A stretch of DNA of 64,000 nt from JANOYY01 sp043720395 (GTDB lineage: Bacteria > Actinomycetota > Acidimicrobiia > Acidimicrobiales > JANYDT01), in NCBI GenBank assembly GCA_043720395.1, contig JAYSSR010000073.1, positions 1 to 64,000 on the forward strand. Direction: 5' to 3'. The notes beneath the pieces were generated by a model, which made no database searches, was not told where the DNA came from, and saw only the letters and a program-made list of their open reading frames with translations. Both the position numbers and the translations under genes were made by a program. Shown one piece after another: positions 8,411 through 18,020 of this stretch; positions within the stretch are counted from its first letter, which is position 1; every line of letters starts with the position of its first letter.

Positions 8411-8443
8411 AGAGTCGTCCGCGCACGCTGCGCGCACGACTCT
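8411..8443 (-). terminator. Strong hairpin downstream of rho
   Basis: About 43 nt after the rho stop, AGAGTCGT pairs with ACGACTCT and, inside them, CGCGCA pairs with TGCGCG around a 3-nt loop. This gives a 14-bp stem with a single C-C mismatch. Only a short T run follows on the minus strand, so it may end transcription, stabilise the mRNA 3' end, or both. Confidence 0.5.
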
Positions 8444-8485
8444 CGTCAGCGCCAACGACACCGCCACTAGGCCATCGGGCCCCCG

Positions 8486-10687
8486 CTAATTGACGCCCGG
8501 GGCCTTGGCGATTTCGCCGAGGAACTCGGAGTTGGTGCGGGTGGTTTTGATGCGGTCCATGAGCAGTTCGAGAGCCTTGGCGGCTGAACCGTCCTCGGCG
8601 AGGCCCTGCAACACGCGCCGCAGCTTCCACACGATCTCCAACTCGGCCTTCTCGAAGAGCAACTCTTCGTGGCGCGTCGAAGACTCGTTCACGTTGATCG
8701 CCGGATACACGCGCTTCTCGGCGAGACGCCGGTCGAGGCGCAGTTCCATGTTGCCCGTGCCTTTGAACTCCTCGAAGATGACCGTGTCCATCGTGGAACC
8801 GGTCTCGACAAGGGCCGTGGCAAGGATCGTGAGCGAGCCACCCTCCTCGATATTGCGGGCTGCGCCGAAGAACTTCTTGGGCGGATAAAGCGCCCCGGTA
8901 TCGATACCGCCGGACATGATGCGACCGGTGCCGGGACCCGCTGCAAGGTTGTACGCACGAGCAAGGCGTGTAATGCCGTCGAGGATGATCACAACGTCGC
9001 GACCTTCCTCGACCAGACGCTTTGCTCGCTCCAAGGCAAGCTCTGCGATCATCGTGTGCTCATCGCTCGGCTTGTCGAACGTGGAAGCCACGACCTCGCC
9101 CCGCACGTGGCGTCGCATGTCGGTGACTTCTTCCGGACGCTCGTCGATCAGCAGCACCATGAGGTGCACGTTCGGATTGTTGCCCTCGATCGATGACGCA
9201 ATCTGCTTCATGATCGTTGTCTTGCCGGCTTTGGGCGGTGACACGATGAGACCACGCTGGCCCTTACCGATCGGGGCGACGAGATCGATGATGCGGGCAA
9301 CCATATTGGTCGACTGACCGGGCTGCTCCAGGCGAAGTTTTACGTCGGGGAACAGTGGCGTGAGGTCCTCGAACTTCGGACGTAACAGCGCAACCTCAAC
9401 GGTGTGCCCATTGACCTTGTCGACGCTGACAATCGCCGGGAATTTCTCCTGGGCTGTCGCGGGACGATGCTGTCCTGACACAACGTCGCCTTTGCGGAGC
9501 CCGTACTGCTTCACTTTGTTCACCGGCACATAAACGTCGTTGGGCGAGGGCAGATAGCCCTTTGCCCGCACATAGCCATAGCCCGAATCGGAGAGGTCGA
9601 GCAAGCCTTCAATCGTGATCAATTCGCCGGTGTAGGTCTCGCTGATTCGATCGGCCACGGCGTCTTGTCCGGGCGTGACGAGACGTTCCTTGTCACGACC
9701 GCGGCGACGTCGGTTGCGACGTCCGCTCGGGTCATTGTCGAAAGCCAACGAGTCGTTGAACGACGGGCGATTCTGCCGATCGCCCCCTTGGCCACCCCCG
9801 CCCGAACGATCCGGGCGCTGGTATTTCTCGGGACGCTCATACTTCGCTGGACGTTCCGTCCTCTCCCCTTGCTGCTGACCACCCTGCTGCTGACCACCCT
9901 GCTGCTGACCACCCTGCGGCTGACCACCTTGCGGCTGCCCAGCTTGCGGCTGACCACCGAATCCCGTCGTGCCCGTACCGGTCTGCCCGGTCGTCGAGGG
10001 CGCTCCACCTTGTCCCGACTGCCCCGACTGCCCGCCAGCGTCCCGGTCACGGAATCGATCTCGATCTCGGTCGCGCCGACTGCGACGCGCCACATAATCC
10101 TCGCTACCACCCTCACGAAGCTCCGGCGGGGTCGCCACGGGCTTCGGGGCTTCTGACGCCTCCTCGCGGGTTGGCGTCGACGCTGGCTTGGCCGCAGCGA
10201 ACGCCCACTCATCTTCGTCGGGGTCGCTCGACGGGCTAGACGCAGCATCGTCGGCCTCGGCGAACGGATCGAACAGCGAAGCTCGAGGTGCACGGCGGGG
10301 TTCATTGCGCCCGCGTCCGCCAAAACCACCGTTGCTGGACCCTTGCGTGGGCTGCGACTCGGCCGCGACCGAAGCGGCGGACTCGAAGCCACCCGACGAG
10401 TTCGCGTCCGGTTCACTGGCCACCGACTCGGCCACGGCACCCTCAACCGCTGTGCCTTCCTCGACTCGAGCCTTCGGACGTCCCCGCGGCACCCGCGGCA
10501 CCCGCGGTGCTGTTGGTGCCGAAGCCGCTGCGTCGTCAATGCCAACACCGGCCGCCCGCATGATCTGCTCGATCACTGTGTCTTTCTTGGCCCGCGGGCT
10601 CGGTTTCAGTCCGAGTGCGCCGGCGATTGCGGCGAGTTCGTCACGTTCTTTTCCTTCGAGGAAGGAACGCTCGAGGGTATCTGCCAT
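8486..10687 (-). CDS. rho: Transcription termination factor Rho
   Basis: Rho is the hexameric RNA helicase of factor-dependent termination. The 733-residue protein has a Rho_N helical domain near the start (LERSFLEGKERDELAAIAG). A long disordered insert rich in Arg, Gly, Gln and acidic residues runs from about residue 50 to 335, as in other high-GC actinobacterial Rho proteins. Then come the RNA-binding domain (LLDLSDSGYGYVRAKGYLPS) and the RecA-type ATPase with Walker A SPPKAGKTTIMK. The ATG at 10687 has a GGAGG box 7 nt upstream. The insert includes a tandem QQQGG-type repeat encoded at 9872-9958. Confidence 0.97.
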   Translation of the reverse strand: MADTLERSFLEGKERDELAAIAGALGLKPSPRAKKDTVIEQIMRAAGVGIDDAAASAPTAPRVPRVPRGRPKARVEEGTAVEGAVAESVASEPDANSSGGFESAASVAAESQPTQGSSNGGFGGRGRNEPRRAPRASLFDPFAEADDAASSPSSDPDEDEWAFAAAKPASTPTREEASEAPKPVATPPELREGGSEDYVARRSRRDRDRDRFRDRDAGGQSGQSGQGGAPSTTGQTGTGTTGFGGQPQAGQPQGGQPQGGQQQGGQQQGGQQQGERTERPAKYERPEKYQRPDRSGGGGQGGDRQNRPSFNDSLAFDNDPSGRRNRRRRGRDKERLVTPGQDAVADRISETYTGELITIEGLLDLSDSGYGYVRAKGYLPSPNDVYVPVNKVKQYGLRKGDVVSGQHRPATAQEKFPAIVSVDKVNGHTVEVALLRPKFEDLTPLFPDVKLRLEQPGQSTNMVARIIDLVAPIGKGQRGLIVSPPKAGKTTIMKQIASSIEGNNPNVHLMVLLIDERPEEVTDMRRHVRGEVVASTFDKPSDEHTMIAELALERAKRLVEEGRDVVIILDGITRLARAYNLAAGPGTGRIMSGGIDTGALYPPKKFFGAARNIEEGGSLTILATALVETGSTMDTVIFEEFKGTGNMELRLDRRLAEKRVYPAINVNESSTRHEELLFEKAELEIVWKLRRVLQGLAEDGSAAKALELLMDRIKTTRTNSEFLGEIAKAPGVN
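9872..9958. repeat. 15-bp tandem repeat inside rho
   Basis: Nearly six units of a 15-bp sequence (three identical copies of CTGCTGACCACCCTG, then diverged copies) encode repeated QPQGG/QQQGG pentapeptides in the disordered Rho insert. Units keep the frame, so copy-number change would alter only linker length. Confidence 0.9.
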
Positions 10688-11001
10688 GGTGGGGCCTCCG
10701 CGGGCTCGTTCGCCCGTGTCAAAATTGGGGGGTGGCTCGACGCAAGAAGCGGCTCCGGTCGCCGGGCTACGCCTGTCGACCGTGCGGCGTCGATTCCGTG
10801 CGGGCTCCGTGAGGGCCGACCGGGAACTATCGAATCCGCTGCGCCCCGGTTCAGACTCGCACCACGGAACTCGGAAGCGGTACTCCGTTCAAGGAGGAAC
10901 CGATCCGCCCGCGCGGTAATTCGCCTTCGCATCGAGGGGCGCTCAGCACGCCAGACGCACCGAACGGGAGAACCCTAGCGACAGACTCGCGAAAGAGCAA
11001 G
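10688..11001 (-). other. 314-bp leader between thrC and rho
   Basis: This gap holds the rho ribosome site (GGAGG) but no convincing gene, RNA or promoter that I can support. In many actinobacteria thrB (homoserine kinase) lies between thrC and rho; there is no trace of it here. Long leaders before rho can carry autoregulatory rho-termination sites, but I see no specific evidence. Confidence 0.6.
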
Positions 11002-11016
11002 TCACCTGTTGGTGAC
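11001..11016 (-). terminator. Small hairpin over the thrC stop codon
   Basis: GTCACC-AACA-GGTGAC on the minus strand is a perfect 6-bp stem with a 4-nt loop that includes the thrC TGA; TTGCTCTTTC follows. It could be a weak terminator or an mRNA 3' structure. Confidence 0.3.
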
Positions 11017-12441
11017 AGCCACAATGCGTGCCTTCACCGCATCGACATCGTTGTCGATCACGTCGACACGTTGTGGCCGCTCTTCGATCCCGATGACGTT
11101 GGCAGGTCGGTGGGGTTCCGTGCCGAGCGCCTCCACGATCGTTTCCCCGAACTTCACGGGCAGCGCCGTTTCGAGGCAGAGAATCGTGGTGCCGACGGGC
11201 AACGCGGCACGGTGCTCGAGAGCAATCTTGACGCCATCGGCCGTGTGGGTATCAATGACCCGACCGGTCCGTTCGTGCACGGAGCGGATGGTGGCGAGCC
11301 GATCGGCATGGGTGCTGGTGCCCGAAACGAAGCCCTGATCCGACATCGCCCGACGCTCGTCGGAACCGATGAGGTCGAAACCGCCCGCCGCAACCTCCCG
11401 ATAGAGCTCCGCTGTACGTTTCGCGTCGCGTCCGGTGAGGTCGAACACGAACCGCTCAAAGTTCGACGCCTTCGAGATATCCATGCTCGGGCTCGACGTG
11501 TGGTGCACATTCTCCGAGGGACGCGGCCGATAGACGCCTGTGCGGAAGAACTCGTTGAGCACATCGTTCTCGTTGGTCGCGAGGATCAGACGCTCGATCG
11601 GCAGGCCCATCCGCCGCGCGACATGACCCGCGAAGATGTTCCCGAAGTTGCCGCTCGGTACGGCGAACGCCACCCTCTCCGCTCCGTTCGCCTTCGCCGC
11701 GAAGTAGCCCTTGAAGTAGTACACGACCTGCGCGACAACCCGAGCCCAATTGATCGAATTGACGGAGCCGATGCGGTACTTCGCTTTGAAATCGGCGTCC
11801 TCGCTGACCGCTTTGACGAGGTCCTGGCAGTCGTCGAACACGCCGCGCACGGCAAGGTTCACGATGTTGTCGTCGAGAACCGAGAACATCTGGGCGGCCT
11901 GAAACTTCGACGTGCGCTGGTACGGCGAGAGCATGAACACGCGGATACGCGGCTTGCTGCGCATCGCGAAGATCGCCGCGCCGCCCGTGTCGCCGCTTGT
12001 CGCGCCGAGCACGTTCAGTTCGTCGCCGGACTTCTCGAGGACGTAAGGGAACAGGTTGCCGAGCAGTTGCATTGCGACGTCTTTGAACGCGAGACTCGGA
12101 CCGTTGCTCAGGCGCAGGAGCGCGAGGTTTTCGAAAAGCGGTTCGACGGGTGTGATGTCGTCAGTCCCGAACGCCGCGGCCGTGTAGGTGCGGTCGATGA
12201 TGTCGCGGAGATCGTCGGGGGGGATGTCGGTCGCGAAACGTCCGATGATCTCGAACGCGAGCTCGCGGTAGCAGCAAAGACGCAAGGCTTCGAGCTCCCC
12301 GGCAGTGAGCACCGGATAGCGCTCCGGTACAACAAGTCCACCATCGGGGGCGAGACCTTCGAGGAGGATTTCAGTGAAGGGACGCGGGTCCATGCCGCCG
12401 CGGGTCGAGATGTAGAGCATCGGCGGGTGAGCCACGGTCAT
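11002..12441 (-). CDS. thrC: Threonine synthase
   Basis: ThrC converts O-phosphohomoserine to threonine with PLP. The 479-residue protein has the N-terminal family signature (YISTRGG) and the PLP lysine in SLAFKDVAMQLLGN, followed by LNVLGATSGDTGGAAI. It is the long (group with E. coli ThrC) form. Its ATG overlaps the hom stop by four bases (ATGA), indicating translational coupling. Homoserine kinase, which supplies its substrate, is not adjacent as would be expected. Confidence 0.96.
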   Translation of the reverse strand: MTVAHPPMLYISTRGGMDPRPFTEILLEGLAPDGGLVVPERYPVLTAGELEALRLCCYRELAFEIIGRFATDIPPDDLRDIIDRTYTAAAFGTDDITPVEPLFENLALLRLSNGPSLAFKDVAMQLLGNLFPYVLEKSGDELNVLGATSGDTGGAAIFAMRSKPRIRVFMLSPYQRTSKFQAAQMFSVLDDNIVNLAVRGVFDDCQDLVKAVSEDADFKAKYRIGSVNSINWARVVAQVVYYFKGYFAAKANGAERVAFAVPSGNFGNIFAGHVARRMGLPIERLILATNENDVLNEFFRTGVYRPRPSENVHHTSSPSMDISKASNFERFVFDLTGRDAKRTAELYREVAAGGFDLIGSDERRAMSDQGFVSGTSTHADRLATIRSVHERTGRVIDTHTADGVKIALEHRAALPVGTTILCLETALPVKFGETIVEALGTEPHRPANVIGIEERPQRVDVIDNDVDAVKARIVAVTNR

Positions 12442-13730
12442 GCCCCGAAGATCACGCGCAGCACCGAGTTCACACGATCCACGACAGGGAGCCGGCGCAG
12501 GTCAGCGAGGCACGCCTGGATGTCGCGCTCGACCGCATTGTGTGTGATGAACACTATGCGCGCTTCCTTTCCGAGGCCCTCCTGCTCCATCGATCGGATC
12601 GACACCTTATGGCTCCCGAAGACGTTGGCCACGGCCGCGAGCACGCCCGGCTGATCGGCAACTTCAATGTTCAGGTAGTACTCGGAGCTGGTGTCCTCGA
12701 TGGGCGCGAACCGTGCCGGAGCGAACGTACCGATCGATGCGTGCGTGTTCTTGCGAAGGTTGACGGCCGCGTCGACCAGGTCGCCGAGCACTGCGCTTGC
12801 GGTTGGCGAACCTCCGGCACCGCGCCCGTAGAACATCAGGGACCCGACCGATCGACCCTCCACGAACACGGCGTTGTACGAGCCGCTGACGTTGGCAAGT
12901 GGATGGTTCTTCGGCAGCATTGTGGGGTGTACCCGCACGCTCACGAGGTCGTCGAACTCCTCGGCGACGGCTAGGAGCTTGATCACAAAACCGAGTTTGG
13001 TGGCGTATTCCACGTCTGCCGCAGTGACGGTGCTGATGCCTTCGCGGTGCACGTCGCCAGCGACCACTCGCTTGCCGAACGCGATCGAAGCGAGGATCGC
13101 GGCCTTCGCCGCGGCGTCGAAACCTTCCACATCCGCAGTTGGATCGCTCTCCGCGAAACCGAGGCCCTGCGCCTCCGAAAGCGCATCGCCGTAGGTCGAG
13201 CCGCCATCGGTCATGCGGCTCAGGATGTAGTTCGTGGTGCCGTTCACGATGCCCATGAGACGGAAGATGTCCTCGCCGACAAGCGATTCACGCAGCGGCC
13301 GGATGAGCGGGATGCCGCCGCCAACCGCTGCCTCGAAGAGCAGATCGACGCCCGCGGCGTCGGCGGCTGCGCACAGCTCCGTACCGACGTTCGCGAGCAA
13401 TTCCTTGTTGCCGGTCACTACGGGCTTGCCGTGCTTGATCGCCTCAAGGACGAGCGCGCGAGCGGGTTCGATGCCGCCGATCAGTTCCACAACGAGGTCG
13501 ACATCGGGGCTAGTAACGACCTCGAACGGGTCGTGCGTGAGAAGTGCGGCGTCGATACCCGGGCGCTCCTTCGACGTGTTGCGCACTGCGACCTTGGTGA
13601 CAACCAGCTCGATGCCGGTGCGTTCTGCAATGGCTGCACAACGCTCGCCGATCAGCTGTACGAGCGGTGCGCCGACGTTGCCGCAGCCGAGCACGCCGAC
13701 GCGCACGACCGATGAATCAGGTGAAGCCAT
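12438..13730 (-). CDS. hom: Homoserine dehydrogenase
   Basis: This enzyme reduces aspartate semialdehyde to homoserine with NAD(P)H. The 430-residue protein has an N-terminal Rossmann motif (VRVGVLGCGNVGAPL), the catalytic region (GIVNGTTNYILSRM, then DPTADVEGFDAAAK) and a C-terminal ACT domain (YYLNIEVADQPGVLAAVANVF) for threonine feedback. The ATG at 13730 is chosen because the Rossmann fold starts just after it and lysA ends 28 nt upstream; the frame is open 28 codons further. A TAGCCT box lies 8 nt before it. Confidence 0.96.
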   Translation of the reverse strand: MASPDSSVVRVGVLGCGNVGAPLVQLIGERCAAIAERTGIELVVTKVAVRNTSKERPGIDAALLTHDPFEVVTSPDVDLVVELIGGIEPARALVLEAIKHGKPVVTGNKELLANVGTELCAAADAAGVDLLFEAAVGGGIPLIRPLRESLVGEDIFRLMGIVNGTTNYILSRMTDGGSTYGDALSEAQGLGFAESDPTADVEGFDAAAKAAILASIAFGKRVVAGDVHREGISTVTAADVEYATKLGFVIKLLAVAEEFDDLVSVRVHPTMLPKNHPLANVSGSYNAVFVEGRSVGSLMFYGRGAGGSPTASAVLGDLVDAAVNLRKNTHASIGTFAPARFAPIEDTSSEYYLNIEVADQPGVLAAVANVFGSHKVSIRSMEQEGLGKEARIVFITHNAVERDIQACLADLRRLPVVDRVNSVLRVIFGA

Positions 13731-13758
13731 AGCGGTCAAGGCTACCGGGCGAGGCTCT

Positions 13759-15045
13759 TCAGAAGATGTCGTTGCGGAGGAGATCCTCGTAGCTCTCACG
13801 GCGGACCACGACACGGGAGCGTCCGGCGTTGACGAACACGACGGCCGGCCTTGGCAGCTTGTTGTAGTTGGACGCCATCGCGTAGCCGTAGGCGCCGGTC
13901 ACGGGCGTGCAGAGAATGTCGCCGACGCGGATGTCATCAGGCACCCACGCCGCGCGGACGAGGATGTCGCCCGTCTCGCAGTGCTTGCCGACGATTCGAA
14001 CGGGCTTCGGACGCTCGGCAGCGGCGGCTCGGGGAAGGAACGCTTCGTAGCCGGCGTCGTAGAGCGCGGGACGCGGGTTGTCGCTCATGCCACCGTCGAC
14101 CGATACGTAGGTGCGGATGTCCGGCAAATCCTTGATCGTGCCGACCCGGTACAAGGTAAGTCCACCGGTGGCGACAATTGCGCGGCCGGGCTCAGCACTG
14201 AGCCTCACGGCCGACGACACGCCAAATCGGGCGGCAGCCGCCTTGACACCGGCACCCCACTCGCCGATCGAGGGAGCGCTCTCGTCATTGAGATACGCGA
14301 CCCCCAGTCCCCCACCAATCACCAGTTCCGGCAGCCCCAGTGGATTGAAGAACGCGGCAAGGATTTCCACGATCTTCTCGTAGGAGTCGGTCGAGAACAC
14401 CTGGCTCCCCACATGTGCATGCAGACCGACGAGATCGATGCCGGAGTCCGCCTGACGGCATCGCAGCACCGCTTCCATCGCCGCGCCACTCTTGATCGAG
14501 AAGCCGAATTTCACGTCCTCGTGGCCGGTCGAGATGAACTCGTGGCTGTGCGCTTCGACGCCGGGAGTCAAGCGCAGCAACACCTTCGGCTTGTCGTGCC
14601 CGAAATTTGCCAGGCGACGGAGGCGCTCCAGCTCGTCGAACGAATCGACGACGATGCGACCGATCTTGTGTTCCAGCGCATACGTCAGTTCGGCGGTCGA
14701 CTTGTTGTTGCCGTGGAATACCATCCGCTCGGGTGGCACACCGGCACGGAGTGCGACGAACGCCTCACCCGCAGACGCTACGTCGAGGTGCATACCCTCC
14801 TCATTCGCGAGCTGCGCCATTGCCGCACACAGAAAGGCCTTCGAGGCGTACGCAACACCGTGACCGAACGTGAACACGGCGTCCTGGCAGCGTCGCCGGA
14901 GGTGGTACTCGTCGTAGAGGAAGAGCGGGGTGCCGTGCTCCTCCGCGAGCGCACACACGTCGAGCCCGCCGATCAGCAGGCGACCGGTGTCGGTCGCGAA
15001 CTCCGCGGTCGACGGCAGGAGATGAGTACCAATCGGGCCGGCCAC
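13759..15045 (-). CDS. lysA: Diaminopimelate decarboxylase
   Basis: LysA makes lysine from meso-diaminopimelate, the last step of lysine synthesis. The 428-residue PLP protein has the lysine in VAYASKAFLCAAM, the GGGLGVAY phosphate-binding loop and the C-terminal HCETGDILV motif carrying the active-site cysteine. It starts 6 nt after the argS stop and is followed by hom, an arrangement typical of actinobacteria. Confidence 0.96.
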   Translation of the reverse strand: MAGPIGTHLLPSTAEFATDTGRLLIGGLDVCALAEEHGTPLFLYDEYHLRRRCQDAVFTFGHGVAYASKAFLCAAMAQLANEEGMHLDVASAGEAFVALRAGVPPERMVFHGNNKSTAELTYALEHKIGRIVVDSFDELERLRRLANFGHDKPKVLLRLTPGVEAHSHEFISTGHEDVKFGFSIKSGAAMEAVLRCRQADSGIDLVGLHAHVGSQVFSTDSYEKIVEILAAFFNPLGLPELVIGGGLGVAYLNDESAPSIGEWGAGVKAAAARFGVSSAVRLSAEPGRAIVATGGLTLYRVGTIKDLPDIRTYVSVDGGMSDNPRPALYDAGYEAFLPRAAAAERPKPVRIVGKHCETGDILVRAAWVPDDIRVGDILCTPVTGAYGYAMASNYNKLPRPAVVFVNAGRSRVVVRRESYEDLLRNDIF

Positions 15046-15051
15046 GATTGC

Positions 15052-16839
15052 TCAGTCTGCCCGGTCGACGGCGGTTGTCGGGTCACCCGGTTGAGCGGCG
15101 TCGCCCGACGCGTCGAGCTCGTCCATTCGTTCCGGAGCGCTCACACCGAGCAGGCCGAGGCCGATGGCGAGGCCGATCCGACATGACTCGACCATCCACA
15201 GCCGGGCTTGGCGCAGCGGCTCGGGCACATCGGAGCGCAGGATCGGACAGTCGTGGTACATCCCCTGGAACTCGGCCGCCAGCTCGCGCACCCAGGTCGT
15301 GACCTTGTGCGGAGCGCGGTCAATCGCCGCCAGCCCCACAACTTCCGGAAGGTCCCCGAGCAGACGCGCCACCGCCAGTTCGCGCGGGTGCGTCAGCAGC
15401 GCGAGGTCCGCTTCGTCGCGCGGCACCCGGGTCACACCGAGTTCCGCAGCTCGGCGTCCGATGCCGTGGATGCGGGCGTGCGCGTAGTGGACGTAGTGGA
15501 CGGGATTGTCCATCGACTTCGCGACGACAACATCGAGGTCGACGGTCTGGCGCGTGTCAATCGACTGGAGGAGGAACGTCAGCTTGGCGGCGTCGGCACC
15601 GACCTCGTCGATGATCTCCGCCAGCTCGACGATGTCACCCGTGCGCTTCGAGAGCTTCACGGTCTCGCCGCTGCGCATCAGCACACAGTTCTGCCCGATG
15701 ATGATTTCGAGATCGTCGGGTTCATGTCCGAGCGCCATCACCGCGGCCTTCATGCGCCCGGCGTAGCCGTGGTGATCGGCACCGAGGATGTTGATGAGCA
15801 GTGACCCGCGGGCGAACTTGTCGCGATGGAACGCGATGTCTGGCATGAAATATGTGTACGTACCATCGCCTTTGACGAGAACGCGGTCGGCGTCGTCGTA
15901 AGGCTTGTTGCGTTTCGGATCGACGAACGACGTTGTGCGTAGCCACGTAGCCACGCCCGCCGCGTCGTCCTCGTCGTGCGCTCCTTTCACCGTCGCCGGG
16001 TCGCGGTCGCTCACGTTCTCCGACGTTGCAGAGCGATAGGTGTGCCCACTCGCTTCGAGTTCGCAAAGGGTCGTCTCGACGGCACCGCTCCCCGCAATGA
16101 CCCGTTCGCTTGAGAACGTGTCGAACTCCACGTCCATGCGACGCATGGTGTCCTGTTGGTACTTCAGCGCCTTCGCGTATCCCCACTCGAGCGCAGCGAC
16201 GTTGTCGAGACCCTCCGGCATTTCTCCTGCCCAGTTGACGATGTACTGCCCCGCGTAGCCCCCCTCCGGAACCTCGGTGCCGTTCTGCCGTGCAAGGAGC
16301 GAGGCCGCGAACTTCTCCATCTGCACGCCGCGGTCGTTGATGTAGAACTCGCGCCGCACGACGTATCCGGCCCGCGTGAGCACCCGCGAGAGAGCGTCAC
16401 CATACGCAGCCCAGCGCGCGTGACCTGCATGGAGCGGACCGGTGGGGTTTGCGCTGACGTATTCGACGTTGACCGTCCGACCATTCCCGACATCGGCCCG
16501 CGTTGCGTATCGCTCGACCCCCTCGTAGAGCACCGTCGCGATTACGTCGTGGAGCCACGAGTCGGCGAGGCGGAAGTTGAGGAACCCCGGCCCGGCGATT
16601 TCGACTGCCGTAACGTGCTTGATGGAAGCGGCCTGAAGTGCGACTTGTAGGCAAGCGGCGAGTTCGCGTGGATTGCGGCCCGCTGCTTTCGCAGTGACCA
16701 GTGAGACGTTGCTGGACCAGTCACCGTGCTCGGGCCGCGCCGGACGCTCCAGGCTGATGGTCGCGGGTGGCACCACGTCAAGACCGACGAGGGCCGCCCG
16801 AACAGCGTCGATGAGCAAGGTACGAATGGCCGTCGACAT
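15052..16839 (-). CDS. argS: Arginyl-tRNA synthetase
   Basis: ArgS charges tRNA-Arg. The 595-residue class I synthetase has the HIGH-type motif as HAGH in NPTGPLHAGHARW and the KMSK-type region as KLSKRTGDIV. It ends with the DALR anticodon-binding domain (FQGMYHDCPIL). About 20 acidic and Pro-rich residues extend past the usual C-terminal LLGVSAPERM. A tRNA-Arg gene lies about 100 bp upstream on the other strand. It is the first gene of the argS-lysA-hom-thrC block. Confidence 0.97.
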   Translation of the reverse strand: MSTAIRTLLIDAVRAALVGLDVVPPATISLERPARPEHGDWSSNVSLVTAKAAGRNPRELAACLQVALQAASIKHVTAVEIAGPGFLNFRLADSWLHDVIATVLYEGVERYATRADVGNGRTVNVEYVSANPTGPLHAGHARWAAYGDALSRVLTRAGYVVRREFYINDRGVQMEKFAASLLARQNGTEVPEGGYAGQYIVNWAGEMPEGLDNVAALEWGYAKALKYQQDTMRRMDVEFDTFSSERVIAGSGAVETTLCELEASGHTYRSATSENVSDRDPATVKGAHDEDDAAGVATWLRTTSFVDPKRNKPYDDADRVLVKGDGTYTYFMPDIAFHRDKFARGSLLINILGADHHGYAGRMKAAVMALGHEPDDLEIIIGQNCVLMRSGETVKLSKRTGDIVELAEIIDEVGADAAKLTFLLQSIDTRQTVDLDVVVAKSMDNPVHYVHYAHARIHGIGRRAAELGVTRVPRDEADLALLTHPRELAVARLLGDLPEVVGLAAIDRAPHKVTTWVRELAAEFQGMYHDCPILRSDVPEPLRQARLWMVESCRIGLAIGLGLLGVSAPERMDELDASGDAAQPGDPTTAVDRAD

Positions 16840-16935
16840 GGTCCGAACACGTTAGTGACGCAGCGGACCCGTCCGGGGTGAAGATTCGCGGGACCGACGC
16901 CAAGCCGCGCCCGCTACGCTGGCCGAGCTGTTCCC

Positions 16936-17007
16936 GCCCTCGTAGCTCAGGGGATAGAGCGTCGCCCTCCGGAGGCGAAGGCGCAGGTTCGATTCCTGCC
17001 GAGGGCA
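16936..17007 (+). tRNA. tRNA-Arg (anticodon CCG)
   Basis: A full cloverleaf can be drawn: acceptor GCCCTCG/CGAGGGC, D stem GCTC/GAGC, anticodon stem TCGCC/GGCGA with loop CTCCGGA (anticodon CCG, reading CGG), and T stem GCAGG/CCTGC with loop TTCGATT. The discriminator base is A; CCA is not encoded. It is divergent from argS, whose product charges it. Confidence 0.96.
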
Positions 17008-17135
17008 CATTTGCGCGCGAGAAATCCACACCGCGGACAAGAATCACCCTCCTCAGGTGTGCATTCGACGCACTCGTGTGCATTTCGCTCAGCCGTGATC
17101 TCCGACCGTCCTGTGGACGAAGCCTGCCCAAGGCG

Positions 17136-17972
17136 TCAGCGGCGGTTGGCGGCGAGGAAGGCGTCAAGCTCGGCGAGGTACGTTGCCTTGGTCGGGCCGG
17201 TGTGGATGTTGTGGGCTGCGCCGGGCACGAACACGATGTTGGCGTGCGGGTTCGCGGCGAGCACTCGCGGAGCGTGGTCCGGCTTGAATACCGCGTTCAT
17301 GGCCGGGTCGGCGCGCAGGATCGTGATCGGGCACGACACCGCTGCCTCGGGATCGAAGCCACGCCACACAATTCCGTCGACGGCCGCCTGCATGGTTGAT
17401 GGGTCCCACCGGGTGAGTGCTTCAGCTCGTTCCGCAAGATCTTCGCTTGCCACGATCGCTGCGACAAGCGACTCGTACTCGCCAGCCGGTGCCGAGCGGG
17501 CCTGCAGCTCTCGCACAGCGGCAACCAACTTCGGGAAGAACGTGGCCACGGGACTTGCGTTGCGAACTTCGTCGTCGCCTTCGAAGTAGGGCGGATCTTC
17601 CAGCAACAATGCACGAACGAGGTCAGGCCGCAACGCGGCGACCGCTCCGGCGACCACTCCCCCGAGCGAGTGACCGACCACGACTACGGACAGGCCGACT
17701 CGGGCCTCGATGAGCGCGACAACGTCGGCGGCGAAGCTCGGCGCGTTGTACTCGTCGAGCGACACGTGGCCGGAGTCGCCGTGCCCGAGCAGATCCACGT
17801 TGAGCACCTCGAGTTCGCCCGCGGCGACCGGCCCGGCCACGAGGTGCTCCACAACCGCCCCGTAGCTCGATCGATCCGACGACAGACCGTGCAGCAGCAC
17901 AACAACATTCGTGCGCGCGTCGCCGTATCGATCGAAGGCGACGGTCCGTCCGTTGGCAAGTTCAAGAATCAC
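17136..17972 (-). CDS. Alpha/beta hydrolase
   Basis: The 278-residue protein has the alpha/beta hydrolase core: oxyanion-hole motif LLHGLSSD, nucleophile elbow GHSLGG, an acid candidate in ITILRADPAMN and a histidine in VPGAAHNIHTGP. The substrate is unknown. A TTG at 17996 is in frame, but GTG 17972 is preferred: a TACCTT box lies 7 nt upstream (leaderless geometry) and the family beta strand begins there. Confidence 0.85.
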   Translation of the reverse strand: MILELANGRTVAFDRYGDARTNVVVLLHGLSSDRSSYGAVVEHLVAGPVAAGELEVLNVDLLGHGDSGHVSLDEYNAPSFAADVVALIEARVGLSVVVVGHSLGGVVAGAVAALRPDLVRALLLEDPPYFEGDDEVRNASPVATFFPKLVAAVRELQARSAPAGEYESLVAAIVASEDLAERAEALTRWDPSTMQAAVDGIVWRGFDPEAAVSCPITILRADPAMNAVFKPDHAPRVLAANPHANIVFVPGAAHNIHTGPTKATYLAELDAFLAANRR

Positions 17973-17979
17973 GTCGGAG

Positions 17980-17985
17980 AAGGTA
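17980..17985 (-). promoter_or_regulatory. Leaderless -10 box of the alpha/beta hydrolase gene (TACCTT)
   Basis: TACCTT is 7 nt before the GTG start at 17972, with no Shine-Dalgarno sequence between. Confidence 0.5.
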
Positions 17986-18020
17986 CCGCTGCACAACCAA
18001 GGCCGCTCGGCGAGACCGCT

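Noticed and set aside
9872..9958. 15-bp repeats inside rho as a mobile or CRISPR-like element
   Set aside because: They are in-frame codon repeats of the disordered Gln/Gly linker, common in actinobacterial Rho.
10688..11001. A riboswitch or small RNA in the rho leader
   Set aside because: No known aptamer core or strong conserved stem could be drawn; it is left as an unexplained leader.
11071..12654. A 527-codon plus-strand open frame across thrC
   Set aside because: It is antisense to threonine synthase and has no recognisable motif.
13234..15186. A 650-codon plus-strand open frame across lysA and hom
   Set aside because: It is antisense to two clear enzymes, its product is Arg/His-rich with no domain, and long antisense frames are expected at this GC content.
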